This document shows, one piece after another, positions 1-12,775 of a stretch of 64,000 bases of DNA. The notes beneath the pieces are model-generated. The model was not told the origin of the DNA. It was given only the letters and a program-made list of their open reading frames with translations, and did not search any database. A program made the translations under genes and the position numbers. Position 1 is the stretch's first letter, and the number at the start of each line of letters is the position of its first letter. The stretch comes from Congeria kusceri (taxonomy: Eukaryota > Mollusca > Bivalvia > Myida > Dreissenidae): positions 2,775,369-2,839,368 of the forward strand of contig CM051029.1 of the NCBI GenBank assembly GCA_027627225.1. The letters are read 5' to 3'.

Positions 1-533
1 TGACTGTCTCATGTTATCAAATTTCGTATCGTCCTGTATGGGAATATCTTAATATGTCCAAAAGACGTGTTATTATGTTCAACTGCTATGTCATTATATA
101 CCATGATCAGGCAAACTTGTTTAAAGAATATGCCATTATCGTTAAATGAGTTTTGTTATGTACAATAATCAGGTGAATTTGTCTAAAGAGTATAGTAGTA
201 TTGTCAAATTAGGTGTCATTATGGTAAAAGATTTCCCGACATAACGACATAAACGTTTGATATATATATATAACATATACGGCTAAAATAAAAACACGAA
301 CACAGACATTTTAAGACAGCCCCGGCGTTCCATACACAATGTTGATCGCTTGTCATGACTAGGTCTCCCGATAAATAATTTTAAAGTAATCCAATGCATT
401 ATTCATTCATTGACTTTAATACATGTACACTTTTACCGATACACGATAACATCCCGAATAATATCAAAACAATAAAATAACAGCCGCACGCAAACAAACA
501 CACCAATACACGCATCTAAACATACATACATAC

Positions 534-848
534 CTGAGTTTTGAATGCATATCGACCTGTTCTGAATGGTGGTCTCTTTGAAGCAGTTATATTCTCCAGT
601 TGTTGTTTCATTTAATGTCATAATAGTAATGTATGCAGATGTTAGGTCGCTATTTGAAGAAATGGTGTAGACGCCAACGATTGAGTTTGACAATGAGCAT
701 GCGGCAGCATAAACGAATACGCACTCAAGCATATATGTTGTTTCTTTACAACACAGTACTTTCCTTTGTAGTGTATTACTCCAATTGAAATCAAACAACA
801 GTTGCACATTGTTATCTCCTTTTTCGGCATATTGATGAATGCAGGACG
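534..848 (-). CDS. First Ig-like domain exon of the left-edge receptor (gene partial)
   Basis: This 315-base exon is exactly 105 codons and phase 1 on both sides. It is bounded by an acceptor (AATTGCAG at 850-849) and a donor (CAG/GTATGT at 533-532). The protein has NVQLLFDFNWS near the start and, near the end, AYITIMTLNETTTGEYNCF, the typical strand E-F pattern of an Ig fold with the second Cys. It aligns by eye with the first Ig exon of the receptor at 44970-45287 (VYTISSN against AYSVSSN; GEYNCF against GTYACF), so the two genes are paralogues. The first canonical Cys is replaced (LLFDF), so the usual disulfide may be absent or use one of the extra Cys residues (VLCCKE, AAACS). NWS and NET are possible N-glycosylation sites. 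Later exons would lie left of position 1. Confidence 0.75.
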
Positions 849-981
849 CTGCAATTTAATAATATTGTTACGAAAGAAGACTCTGCTAGCATCTACTTTT
901 ACAATTGTGCAAATAAATCATATTTGAATGTGTGGATTGATAAGAATTGTTTTGTCTTGAAAACATCACAATGGTATTTAC

Positions 982-1042
982 CTGAACATATGTATACCAT
1001 CCATAATATTGAAAATACACGTATTAAAGCAGGTGAAGGCAT
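982..1042 (-). CDS. Signal-peptide exon of a left-edge Ig receptor
   Basis: This is the first coding exon of a gene that runs leftwards off the window. Seen: an ATG at 1042-1040 opens 20 codons (MPSPALIRVFSILWMVYICS) that are short, hydrophobic and end in a small residue, as signal peptides do. A GT donor (GTAAAT) follows directly at 981-980. The exon ends in phase 1, with the single base G carried over, exactly like the signal exon of the receptor at 44790. Joining it to the next exon at 848 gives an open frame (A-S-C-I-H). Inferred: secretion signal of a type I membrane receptor. The exon is too short to be certain on its own, but the matching phase and the Ig exon 130 bases downstream support it. 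Confidence 0.7.
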
Positions 1043-1668
1043 TTTAATGTGTGAATAGTGCCGAGTGATGTAAATAACCCAAGTTACACTACCCATTTGT
1101 GCTCGTGATCTAAATTATGACAAATCAAAGCGCTGCATGTTTACTTAATCATTTATTTAAGACATGTTTATGATTGTCATCGATATTAATTCACCATTTT
1201 TATGATAAAAATAACAATATACGAGCGAATACTATTTGATCATGAAATTCGTAAGCTAAAATTTATTAAATAGTATTTAATTTACAAATTGCATATAATT
1301 AACTTATCATATAAACATGCAAGCCTTTATTAAATGAAGTTTTTTTAGCTTTATTATGAGATTATTAAATTACTACGATTATAATTGCAACATGTAAACA
1401 AAAAGAACCAACTCCACATTAAAACGTGTTCCGACTTTTAATGGTCTTCAACTGGGGTGAATAAAGAATGTCAGCAAAAAATTCATTGGTGACGACATGA
1501 CGTCGATTTAAGTAACGTTTTTGCGCGTACCTTTTAACATCTAATTAATTGTGCAAAATTTAAATAAAACTATTAAATTTTGTAAAAGTACATATTCATA
1601 TGACATACCAATAACATGTTTTATTTAATATTTAATTTAATTAATACATAACTTATTCAACACATAAT
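1043..1668. other. AT-rich upstream region of the left-edge receptor
   Basis: No coding exon was recognised. This stretch lies 5' of the minus-strand receptor start at 1042 and should hold its promoter and 5' untranslated sequence. No convincing TATA box could be singled out because the whole stretch is AT-rich. Confidence 0.4.
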
Positions 1669-1990
1669 GAATAACTGGGCCGGAGCCAGACAGGACTGCG
1701 GATAAGGGATACAGTGGGTTTGAAGCTGGCAGCCATTTAATGCTTATTGATTGATTGATTATTCATTCATGTATTAAATTATTAATTTATTAATTTATTA
1801 ATTTATTAATTTATTAATTTATTAATTTATTAATTTATTAATTTATTAATTTATTCATGTATTCATTTATTCATTTATTCATTTATTCATTTATTCATTT
1901 ATTCATTTATTCATTTATTCATTTATTCATTTATTCATTTATTCATTTATTCATTTATTCATGTATTAATTTATTCACCCAATCACTCAT
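1669..1990 (+). repeat. Dispersed element head with octanucleotide microsatellite tail
   Basis: A short head (GGGCCGGAGCCAGACAGGAC onwards, 1678-1740) is followed by TTGATTGATTGA and then a long run of ATTAATTT units changing to ATTCATTT units, up to about 1965. The same head, in reverse orientation and with a GAAT/GATT tail, is at 12640-12775. This shows a mobile unit that carries its own microsatellite, a structure known from several bivalve repeats. Confidence 0.7.
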
Positions 1991-2289
1991 GTATTAATTC
2001 ATTGAATCACTCATGAATCCATCAATTAATCCGCCTAGAAGCAACCCAAATCCATCCATCCATCAATCATGCATATACATGGAAACATCCCGAACGAAGC
2101 CAAATGTATATACAGTCAGTCAATACAATACTGTTCCTTCATTAATACCTGGTGTCTTTAAACATTGTCCTTCCATCCAAACCCCTTCCTATTCGGAAAG
2201 TTTTTTTCTAATATACACATACCACTCTTTGCGCCTAATTTTCATTACGATCGTTTCTACCATGTTATTGATTAAAGGCGCGACTCATG

Positions 2290-2430
2290 TAGAGTAGTTG
2301 CTATCTGCCTGGCTAGCAAACTCTCTGTTCACACATATGCGTCAAAGGTTCGATGTTCGACCGGCGCATGTGAGTTCAGTTGGTGGTTACCATAACTGGA
2401 AGGTAATCTTCCACCGTAAAATTCTGCACC
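2290..2430 (+). repeat. SINE-like repeat with tRNA-like B box
   Basis: GGTTCGATGTTCGACC at about 2347-2362 resembles a pol III B box. It is followed by AGTTGGTGGTTACCATA, which recurs at 32650 and 37080 as GAGTTGGTGGTCACCATAC. The shared block after a tRNA-like head suggests one SINE family with at least three copies in the window. The exact ends are unclear. Confidence 0.5.
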
Positions 2431-5400
2431 CAACTCGTCATTAACAAACCAAAAAACAAAACAAAAAATGTTCAGCATAATTCACAAACAGCTGAAAATA
2501 GCGGCAACGATTCAACATTCGTCCAAACTTGTGTTCGAAGCGCCTCATACACTAAAAAAGGAATACAACCGATTGCACACTTTCAGAAGTTTTTGAACCG
2601 ACGAACCTCATGAACTACAAAATATTAACAAGTGAACTAGTTGAATGAAATACATAACGCAACATGAGCCACTTGCATCAATCTAACGAAATTCTTATTT
2701 ATGCGAACACAACACTAAACATGTGAGTTAAGTTTCAAACATACTAATTGAGAAATACATCATCTCTCAATACACAGAACATTTATTAGTTTCAATTTAA
2801 CTAATTATAAAACGTTGCAAGCGGGCTGAAGTGTTTTCTACCATAATTCAAAGAGGTAATTACTACTGTGTTTATTTCGAAGTTCATGATGTCCGTCCGC
2901 ACCGAAGGCGCATTTTGTGAGGACCCGGGGTGTGCACCACTACGTAATTTACTTTTAGGCGTAAAAACGAATTGTTGGTTTCCGCTTACCCAAACACCCC
3001 TCCTCCCTATTTTTTTTCCGCCGTCCCTTAACGTTGTTTTTGATTATCGATAATTAACGTCTTCTTACGTTCGGTAAAAAGAGCAGTTTTTGCTAGTATG
3101 CGGCTTTTCGGTAAAAATCAAATAGGTCGAATTAGTCTGCGTGAGACAGGCGCTCTTGGTAATGACATACCGTGAGGTACAGTTTCTGTGATTGGCGGCG
3201 TTTAAACATTTTACATTTTACATATAACCTCAATGTACCTAAACTGCGTGGTGAATATTCCGCGAAGAAACAAACAAGAAAAACATGTGTTTAACTCCCC
3301 CTAGATTGTATTGGAGACTGAAGCGGAAACAAACAATAATTTTTGGGGGAATTAAATGCATCGAAAGTTGGGACGAATTTTGAATCAAAGCTTCAGTTTC
3401 CAGCTATTTATGAGGGCTGTTCGAAAACTGTGTAGAATTATGCTATATAACCACAACGGGTTACCGTCATTTCATAAAATTTAGCACGCACACACAAGGC
3501 TTTATTTCAAATAAAATGTACAATAATATATTTTAAATTTTCACTACTTCGGAAAATAACGGTATCCATTAGGAAATAGTTGTGCTGAAACGTTTTTTTT
3601 TTACTTTTGGAGATATCTTATGATGTAGGTTGAGACCGGAGTACCCGGAGGTATGTTGAACAACACTTAAACTCACATGGGCCGGAACCTGGAACTGAAT
3701 CCCGATTGCCGCAGTGTGAAGCAAGTGTTCCAACCACTGCTTCAGCTGGAAAACCTATGACAATAACTTTGTTTCAGAATGACTTTAAGCGATATAAGCG
3801 ATAGCTTGAAAATATATTAATATGTCAAAATGGTGTAGAAGTAACAAGCATCTTAATTAAGGTGCCGTGTGGACACATTATACAAGCACCGGCTGTATAA
3901 TGTTATTAAGCGGTGGTATTACGATGCGATAAGGATCCTTTTGGTTCAGCTGCTAAAAGATGCCCCAAGTGTCCCCCCCATTCTCTATTGTGAATAAGTG
4001 CCTACGTGCTAACTATGAAGGTTATCTCAATTTAGCGATTATGAACAGTTTAGGGACTGAGCGAAGGGCTTTGTTTCAAAGTACATGTTTTAGAAGGTAC
4101 ACATAACTTAGGATTGGAACCAGCATAAAGAACATGCCACATATGCCCCCACCCCTCCGTTGAATATGTGCCTTGGTCTTGGATAAGCGATAACGATCAC
4201 TTAAGGAGCGCCACCTTGTCAAATTTGAATTTCACTATTAACATTTCATGTTTTAGATATATACAATGCATACGCTTTGGGGAAAGCTAGGGAGCACATG
4301 CCCCATGTCCCCTACTTGGTAAAACCTTGCATAAATAAAATGCGAGAGGCCGGTTTATAAACAGGTCGTATCTTAAGCTGGTCATCTTAAACTGATCTTA
4401 TATTGGATTTACGACCAGACTTGCAACCAGCGCACTGCCGTTTTATAAAGGTGGTCGTATGTATCCAACCTCCGCGCAGAGATATAACTGTGTCCGAGCA
4501 CAGCTCAATTTTAAATCCCTGCCGGCATGAAGCTCCACGTGACCATCGGGAAGCTCATTATAAAACGTGGACAACGTACAAACCATGCGTTGTTATTTTT
4601 ACTTATTTATGTATTTGTTAACTTATTCTTTTTTATTTTAACTTATAATACATGTATATATACCTGTACCAATGATGCAACATGTATGTGTCATTAAAAA
4701 AATATAATAATGATCAAATTAAAATTGTTGTAAACACAAATCTTCTACTCCTCATAATCGTCTCCTTCCAAATCTGTAAGGTTTTAACGCGTCATGGCAG
4801 TGGTAACTGAGAAGAGAACCATTGGGGAAATAACCACTGCGAGGAGTTTGGTTTGTATCCGGTAGCAGCGAAGATTATGTATGGTCTTACGACGAGAAAA
4901 GATAGTATATAAACTTAACCACACATATAAGCTTAGTGTTTTATTTTGGATTACATGTATTAAGGAGTACAAATGATCTTGCAGATGTTGTCCATTCCAT
5001 AAATTTAACGTTATTTTATAATAAAAATCAATTGATGAATGCTCTATTTGCCGTTCATGTAACTCTTATTGGAAAGCACGAGGTCGTTAGATCAGTTTAT
5101 TGTTGAGCATTCTTAAAATACTTCTTATATGTACATGAGATTCGTATGATAAACATTTATCACTGTAACAATAAGACACCTGTATATGCGTATGTGTATG
5201 CTAAACAGTTAAATTAGTTCGCAAACTGTTGCTTTTTATTGCACATGCCTGCATTATATATATTCCAACAAAACGTGTGATAGTGCTGCGAATCATTTCG
5301 ATTATTGTTTTTAGTATTGACAGTTGTTATTTGTGTTTGTCCAGCTATGTTTGTGAAGACGTAATTACATGTATTAATGGTTCATAGGACTTCAGAAACA

Positions 5401-8317
5401 CGCTAAAATACGGCAACTTGCCACCAAAAGGTTGTTAAACTCACTTAAAACTTACCTGTAACTCTCGACAATATCAATATCCACACACATATCAAGAGAA
5501 ACATCGCCTCTGTTTATACAATATATCCCTAACAAAGTTATTTTTTATGACAAATGGAAATACATAGGAAATGCAAGCTTCGTTCATAAGTGTTTATACA
5601 TTCCATTACCACTAATATTATTAGTTACACAGTGAACTGTTTATATTTACATTAACTATATTAACATTACGGCATTCTAATGACATACCAGTGTGTACGT
5701 TGTATTTATAAATTTAAACGTCCGCATTTATAAAGAGCTCTCTATCAGTGTGTTAACGGTGTTATATGATCATGCTCCTTCTAAAACAGTTGGTGTACTA
5801 AATATCTATAAGCTCAGTTGTTGTAACCGTTTCATTATTTTGGCTTTCGTGTTGTATCAGGTATTTGCATAATTACATTATTTTATTTGTAATATCTGTC
5901 AATCTCCATCACCATTATACAGAGGGTAAGTGTATATACATTCAAACGCCTTTATTCACACACAAAACACCGTTTTGTCCGAATGAAATCTTGGAATGTA
6001 ATATATGTTCAAAGTAGTTTAATTAGAAACAGGCTAAACATCTGTTCTCATAATTTGACATAGTAACTGAGAAATGTATGAACAGCATGCATATACTTTC
6101 GTTCCCTATTATCATCTAAATCTTTCCATCTAAATGACTACACAGCATAATCGCACAGTCAATTAGCATAAATAATTACGATAAACATTGATATGCTGTA
6201 TTACACTTATAGTTTTAACATTTCCATTCGGGTGATCACTTTTCAAGCATAGCCTTGTGTACAAGAAAAGGGCAGTAGTCATGTGAATATTGTTTTATAT
6301 GCATGCAATGGTTAACAACCCTTCACGTGTCATTATTGATTGGCATTTATTGTTTATGTCTAGATAGAAGAACATACTTTGTATGTTAATTTAGTTGCTG
6401 AATATTCCTTTGTTTCATAGCATGACCTGAAAACATGCCAATATGCTTTGAAGCTGGTCAAATCTTTGTATTGCACAATCAATTCGTAAGAAACTTCTAT
6501 CTGGTCCGACGAAGGTTTGTCAGTGAATCCTGTATTCGTATCAGCTACATGTAAGTACAAGCCTATGAGCTATTTTGAATGCCACCAGATACCGCCTTGG
6601 GGAATCCTATTATTACATTCATCTGTTATTGAAGTTGAAATCTACATGTATATCTTTTAGATGTAGAATATGTACAATTTTAAGCGCAAACAAGTATTGC
6701 GTACATGTATATCGGCCTTCCTGCCATTTTTTCTTTGAAATTGTTGCACTCGTGCACTTATGTAGTTAAATGATTTAACAATTTTAACATTGTGTGTGTG
6801 TGTGTCGTATGACAAGTACAATGTATTTGGCGATTCTAAAACAAGTGCCTTTTATTGTGTGTGTTCATCGGATAACATATCATATCAACGTGCACGCTGC
6901 CAGAATACACTAACGGGCACAATACCAAGCACAATACGCGCGTGTAATCACATATATGTACGTGGATTGCGTCATTATATTTATCTATGCGAAACTTATC
7001 GCTCTATTATTGTCGCATGCATTTAGGTAACATACTATGATGTACATTCATCATTTTATAATAATCGTTATTATTTATTTAGGTTATTGATTGACGCGAA
7101 CGGACTTGCAACCGTCTTCTTTAGTTATATACGAAATGTAATATAAACCTACATCTCTTTTGTCGGAACAAACTGAACCGCCAAACAAACGAGCACAACA
7201 CAATTTAACTAATGAATATGTATTAACTGTTCTGGAAAGACATTTTTCTCATTGTATGTTTTACCCGTCCAATGTAATTTGCATAAATGTTCGTCTATGT
7301 TAAAAAAAATACTACGAGTAACACAGCACTTTCATATATATTAACTGTCTCTTGATTATTTATTTTCGGTGGTTGATGTAAATTATAGCAGTATGTATAA
7401 AATTTAAGTTCTTATTAGTGATGTTAAGTAACATTTTGCATAACTATGAATAATCGCAAGCGTATTTGATTTACACTTAAAGTTGAATGATCGATTATGG
7501 CAATTGGATTGAATTTGAATATGATATTCTTATCATTAACATGATATTCTTATCATTAACATGAAGACGATGCAGTCACATTGGAGTGCTATTGTGTACG
7601 TGTGCCTTTGTTTCGCAACGAAATCAGGATGCTTTATCAATTGAGCTAACATAACTTGATACCTAGTGCAATCTTAATAATTTTTTTTATTTGAGCAACT
7701 ATTAAACAACTTTTAAAGCACACGTGTTGCCTCAAATAATGCGTTTCTTTTTATTGAGTATTTAGAGGCCAATTAGAACACACGATATCACAATCAGCTA
7801 AGAATCGTAGTTATACGTATAATTTGGACATAACAATCAAATTTTGAAAATATGGTTAGTTTTTAATATGCGACATTATCTTAAAACGAGCAATTGCAGT
7901 ATGCCTAAATTGGTTGCTATGTATAATTAGACATTATGCTCACAATAATAATAATAAGTACAACAGTTTCTTATTGAAAACAAATATTACTAATTTTAAA
8001 GGGTACTGCGTGTATGTTGTTTACATGTATGCAGGTTCAGATGATTATCGTGGTTGAATTATTAACAAAACAATCGAGCATGTTAATAGGCCTGTGGCTC
8101 ACTTACTAACATTTTTCATGAATTCGTTTAATAAAATATGGTAAGTAATGACAGAAAGAACAGATGAACAGAACGATTGTTTATTTAAGACTTGCACAAA
8201 GTACATCGTCTACAACACATATTTACAGAAAATATATACAATCGACATAACATAGCAAAAGAAATTTTTTAACATTATGGTTAATTAAAATATAAGGAGG
8301 ATGAACCTTTGTATTAA
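2431..8317. other. Intergenic AT-rich DNA without recognised genes
   Basis: The open frames here are short, overlap on both strands and show no protein family. Small items seen: a degraded tRNA-like piece near 3680-3720 (minus orientation), a TG dinucleotide run at 6790-6805, and a 20-base perfect direct repeat (ATATTCTTATCATTAACATG) at about 7522-7561. Nothing else was supported. Confidence 0.5.
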
Positions 8318-8517
8318 ATGTTTATAACTGTAAGTGTATTTCTAATATACGGAGGCTGCTTAATATATTTACACATGTTCACAATTTCCGTTTTTTTTGT
8401 TGGAGTTAAGGAGTTGAATAAATTAAAAAACAGATGGGTTTTCAAAGTAGTATTTTTTTACAATTTTTTTCTCAGGTCAGAAAATTGTTTACATATTATA
8501 ACAAAATGGTATTCGTC

Positions 8518-9235
8518 TTCAATACCCGTTACGAGATAAATATTTAAACTTGTAACTATCGCCAACACGACCGTTAACAATTCGAATATTTAAAGATTCA
8601 CAAAGACCTATTTGTTTGAAAGCATGATTGTTGTGAGATTTATCTACAGAGGCCCGAACAGGTGAACACTCGGATTCATAATCTATATCATCAATATCAG
8701 CATTTAATTTATCATGCATTATAAAATCATGTTTTATTACCAACTCTACTGTTAAAATCATCAACAACATATACAGCACTTAAAGTACTATAGGTACAAA
8801 TATCATTTTGTAAAATATCAAACAAATCAAGATCAACAATATTATATGCTGGCTGGTGACTCTTCACCCCATAAATAAGTCCCACATAAGTAAATATCTT
8901 CTGTAAGATTAAAGAAATGTTTGTCTAATGTAAGCCAAATAATTGCATCATGATTAATACGTGTAATTTCAATACCGTCCTGTAGATTTTCCCTATAATA
9001 TAAAACTAACCCACCACTACACCTTTTAGCGTTTATGTTGCGAAATTTTCTATAAAAATTATGCGATGTATAGCCGTTAAGAGAAACATTACTTCTAGCA
9101 TTTGTCCATGACTCGTACAAGAAAAGTATATCGTGACAAGACAATATATTTACAAAGTATGTACATTGTTCCTTGTCGTTGGAAAGTCCATTTACATTCC
9201 ATGATAAAATGGAAAGCTCACCCCCGGCGTGCCCC
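8518..9235 (-). mobile_element. Non-LTR retrotransposon fragment: endonuclease (EEP) domain
   Basis: Read on the minus strand, the sequence gives LSILSWNVNGLS (about 9204-9181), then SCHDILFLYESWTN, GGLVLYYREN, CGTYLWGEESPA and VVDDFNSRVGNKT (about 8764-8738). WNVNG and DFNxRxG are hallmark motifs of the apurinic-like endonuclease of CR1/L2-type LINEs. The reading frame changes at least once near 8740-8880, and it ends near SLNIRIVNGRVGDS and FKYLSRNG at about 8520. No reverse transcriptase follows, so the copy lacks its 3' half. This is unusual, because LINE copies normally lose the 5' end. It is continuous upstream with ORF1 at 9235. Not functional. Confidence 0.85.
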
Positions 9236-10075
9236 TACTCGCGAAGCGGTTTGCCGTCCACGTACAGCGTATCATACGCTATCCAGGCACGCTTCCCCTG
9301 GTCCCGCGCAGCCTTCATCTTCTGCACAAGTTTCCGGCGCTTTGCTATCACTTCCTGTGGTAATTGTTCGTACACATAGAAGTTGATATCAGACAGGTGT
9401 TTCAATTGCCGGCGCACTAGTTCACGGTCCTGAAAGTATGTGAATTTTGCTATACAGTGAGCACTTTACCATGAACCGGATGACCGGGCGTGCGATGCAC
9501 GCGCTCAAAACTTATACAGTCAGCGGTCTCCTTGGCCACTTTAAGGGCATCCTGCAAATGCTGCCTACGTTTTCTTACCGTAACTTCCGGTGGCTCATTT
9601 CCGGAGTTATCCCCTGGAATATTAATGAAGATGAGGTTGTTGCGCATTGACTGTAACTTAAGATACGTCACTTCCTCGCGCAGACTGTCGTTCGCCTTCT
9701 CCAGGTCGTCAACCTTGCGGGCAAATAAAGCCGCTCCAACGTCTGCCCCTCCACTTCGTCCTCTAGTTTGGACACTCGCTCCTCAACCCGCGCAGACCTC
9801 TCATCGATCGCTATCTAAATCTAGTTTCGACACTCGCTCCTCGACCCGCTCAGACCTCTCATCTATCGCTATCCAACTCTAGTTTGGACACTCGCTCCTC
9901 GACCCGCTCAGACCTCAGATAACATACTGAGGAGTTTACATGTAGGAATACTGAAACTCTAGAGACATCATCAGGAGACAAACCCTTATTACCATCCGCT
10001 GGTTCTCTATTTAAGGCAAGTGACCAATTGCCCATACAATAAAGGACCATACATACAACACAGCACAAAACATAA
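9235..10075 (-). mobile_element. Non-LTR retrotransposon ORF1 (coiled-coil RNA-binding type), broken
   Basis: On the minus strand the sequence shows MRNNLIFINIPGDNSGNEPP (about 9645-9586), the RRNNL-type start of an ORF1p RNA-binding domain. It is followed by FERVHRTPGHP, then RRQLKHLSDINFYVYEQLP and KAARDQGKRAWIAYDTLYVD. Upstream (about 9930-9690) is a heptad-like stretch with repeated SERVEERVSKLELDSDR, the trimerising coiled coil of ORF1 proteins. Several frame changes (near 9440 and in the 58-bp repeats at 9765-9925) break the protein. The next gene of the element is the endonuclease at 8518-9235. Confidence 0.8.
9765..9925 (-). repeat. 58-bp tandem repeat (about 3 units) inside the ORF1 coiled coil
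   Basis: The block ACACTCGCTCCTCGACCCGC...GACCTCTCAT recurs about every 58 bases. It encodes the ERVEERVSKL heptads. Because 58 is not a multiple of three, each extra unit shifts the frame. Confidence 0.75.
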
Positions 10076-10150
10076 CAATGATTAAAACTGGGGTCACCGC
10101 ATTAGAAAGGTCAATGCAAAGCAATGGGGTTTAAACCAGTTTAAAGGCAT
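10076..10150 (-). repeat. Repeat shared with 27340-27410 (probable LINE 5' region)
   Basis: AAAACTGGGGTCACCGCATT and the following ATGCAAAGCAATGGGG match the block at 27359-27405 (ACTGGGGTCACCGCCTTG, ATGCAAAGCATTGGGG). The copy here lies just upstream of the LINE ORF1, so the shared block is probably its 5' untranslated region. Confidence 0.6.
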
Positions 10151-12639
10151 GCCGAACCTCAAACTTAGGCCAGAATTTATCATAAAACACTCAATTGTAA
10201 ATAAACTTTAACCTCATAGCATTGCAAGTCAAATTAAACAGTAATAAATGAGAATATTAATTCAATTGAATTACAATTTAATTGCTCAATGGTTTAATGT
10301 TCACCAGAGCAACATAATGACAACTTTCTGAGGCACGATGAAATGAAGTAAATGCAATTATCAGCTAAATCCCTTTTTGTTGACAGGATTTAAAGACTAC
10401 ATATAATATAGATTATATTTCATCATATAGTACCAATCACAGTTCACATTGTCGAGCATCTCAGAAAGAAGCCGTAATACGTGGGGCAAAAGGCCAGATT
10501 ACATTGTTTGGTTGTATATGTTTAATATTTAGAATTAATATAATTAAAAAGTAGTTTAATATTAACCTAAACCGACTTATGCAAACAGAAATCTTTGTTT
10601 TTAATTCTTCAAAACGTGAATTAAATACTAAATTTAACATCTTGGTGTCCATGTGCCATAGATAATTAATGTGTTGATCTGTTAAACGCGTTTGGGGATA
10701 GGTTTTAAAGCTGTTACTGTTTAAATTAAGCTGAAACACTGTCCAAAAATTGTTAAAAAAAATGAAAAGTTTAAAATTTTGATTTAGATGTAAAACACTC
10801 ATCCAGATGTTTACTTAAATGCATCTGTCTCGTTAGCGAAAGAGCAATATTTTATTCATATATTTAAACCACAATTACATTTTATATAATATTTGGTGAT
10901 GTTATTACGTCATAATTGAAATGACGTTATATCTATGACATTTTGACGTTATGATATATTTTCTCATGCCCTGATGAGCTTTGTCGATATGCGTTAAATA
11001 TTTTTTTAATATATATGTTTATAATCCAATGAAACGTGCTTGTACTTTTCGTTAGATAAATTCCTCGATCTGGCTTATTGACATTTCATATACGTATATA
11101 TATATATATAGATAAGCGAAAGAGAAAAATTCTGATTTCGGCATTTGGGGGACCCTACTATAATTTCTGCTTTAGGGGGACAATTTTTTATTAGAACCGT
11201 TTCATGACATCTGAACATTGTTTTGACAATAACAGAAACACTTTATTAACATATTAGAAGCATTTTGTGATAAAACAAAAATATTATGAAAAAATTAGTT
11301 CCCTTAATATTTTTTAATTATAACATATTCATTAAGGAGACCAGTTCATACATTCTGCATTAAGGACACCATTTCATATATACTGTATTAAGGAGACCAT
11401 TCCACGTATGCTTAGTGAAGGAAATAATTCCATAAATGGTTTATTGAGAGCGTTATATTTATGCTTTTTAATCTCCCCAAGATATATGTACATGTATAGA
11501 CAACGTTTAGGAGACCAGGGAACAAACTTAGACTGGAGTAATTACGCTTGTTTTTTTTTTTTGGTAGCAATGTTATAGATCGTTTTGAAAGAAAAATGCT
11601 ACCGTTTGAAGTTGAAAATACCAACTTATACTCGAATATCGGCATGTCATGGTAAAACAGTTTTTAAAAATAGTCTTTATTCCTAGTCTTAAGTCTAGAA
11701 ATAGTTCGATGGGTACGGGCCCAGTAATACATACGAGTATACGTTGAAGAATATGCTCAGTATAACGATATCACTGACTCAAAATATATGCACCGTGAGA
11801 TATTGTCCATATTGAAGGGCTTGTTAAAGGATAAAAACACGTTTAAGGTATTTCCTGTGGCAAGCACACACGGTACACTTGCATATGTCATATTGCTTCC
11901 TTGCGTAACACGACAGGGCTCGAATGCAATAAACGTACAACGACGTTAAGAATAAAACTTGACACCTGTCATTCGCTGCAAGAAACGTGGGTTTATTGCT
12001 TAATGAACGCACGACGCAATGAGCTTCGCATACATACACGATATTATTTGCATGCTTTTAATACGGTATTGTCACTTTCCATACTAGTATAGTATCTCTT
12101 TTGAACATGTGTTACAACCATAAAGCTAATTTGCTTTTTAACAATAAAAAAATAACCATAATATCTTCTTTATGGGCATGCCAAATTCAAAGACGTGAAT
12201 GACAATAATACATGTAGAATCTCAGGAACAATATTGATATTAGTGTTGGTGCCAATATACATTTTATGCCTTGTTTTCGAAAAAAATAACTAGTGCTGTT
12301 CATGCCATATCTATTATGTTGGCTGTGCGTTTTGTTGTAAAACATAATTCATGATACGAAAGAAAAACTCAAGTCGCATTATTTGCAGACATAGCCATTG
12401 TCTGCTAAAACTTAAAACGTGCGGTAGACCTTTGTCGATTGCAGGTGGTCCGTACGATGTCAGGATGAACTCCCAATGTTTTACAAAACGCATACGTTTA
12501 TCTTAATCCTCAAACTTGAAGTTCGTTGGAGCCACAGTCCGCGGCTTAAACTGCACCATAATTATAGAAGATGAACGAAGTGGTCCATAATTGCATCATT
12601 TAATGACATAACTATTTCACATTAAGTGTTTATTGAATG
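10151..12639. other. AT-rich intergenic DNA without recognised genes
   Basis: No coding exon was recognised. At 11130-11400 there are weak repeats of AAGGAGACCA.TTCATA, resembling the unit of the array at 24120-24760 (GTCTCCCTAAGACTGG). A TATATATA run lies at 11095-11110. Confidence 0.5.
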
Positions 12640-12775
12640 AATTAATATGTAAGTGAATGAATGAATGAATGAAAGAGAAAGTAAGTGAATCAATGCGTAT
12701 AGCGATCATTAAATGCTAGGTTCACTGTAATCCATCCCTCCTGCAGGACAGCCATTTTTGGATCCGGCCCTGGGT
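12640..12775 (-). repeat. Reverse copy of the microsatellite-carrying element at 1669
   Basis: Plus-strand GAATGAATGAATGAAT at 12655-12672, and the downstream GGATCCGGCCC at 12758-12768, correspond in reverse to the GGGCCGGAGCC head plus GATT/ATTC tail at 1678-1990. The intermediate text (CATTTAATG and GGGAT.CAGTG in reverse) also matches. Confidence 0.6.

Noticed and set aside
9102..9386. Plus-strand frames over 9.1-9.9 kb
   Set aside because: They are shadows of the LINE ORF1/endonuclease on the minus strand, which shows the family motifs.
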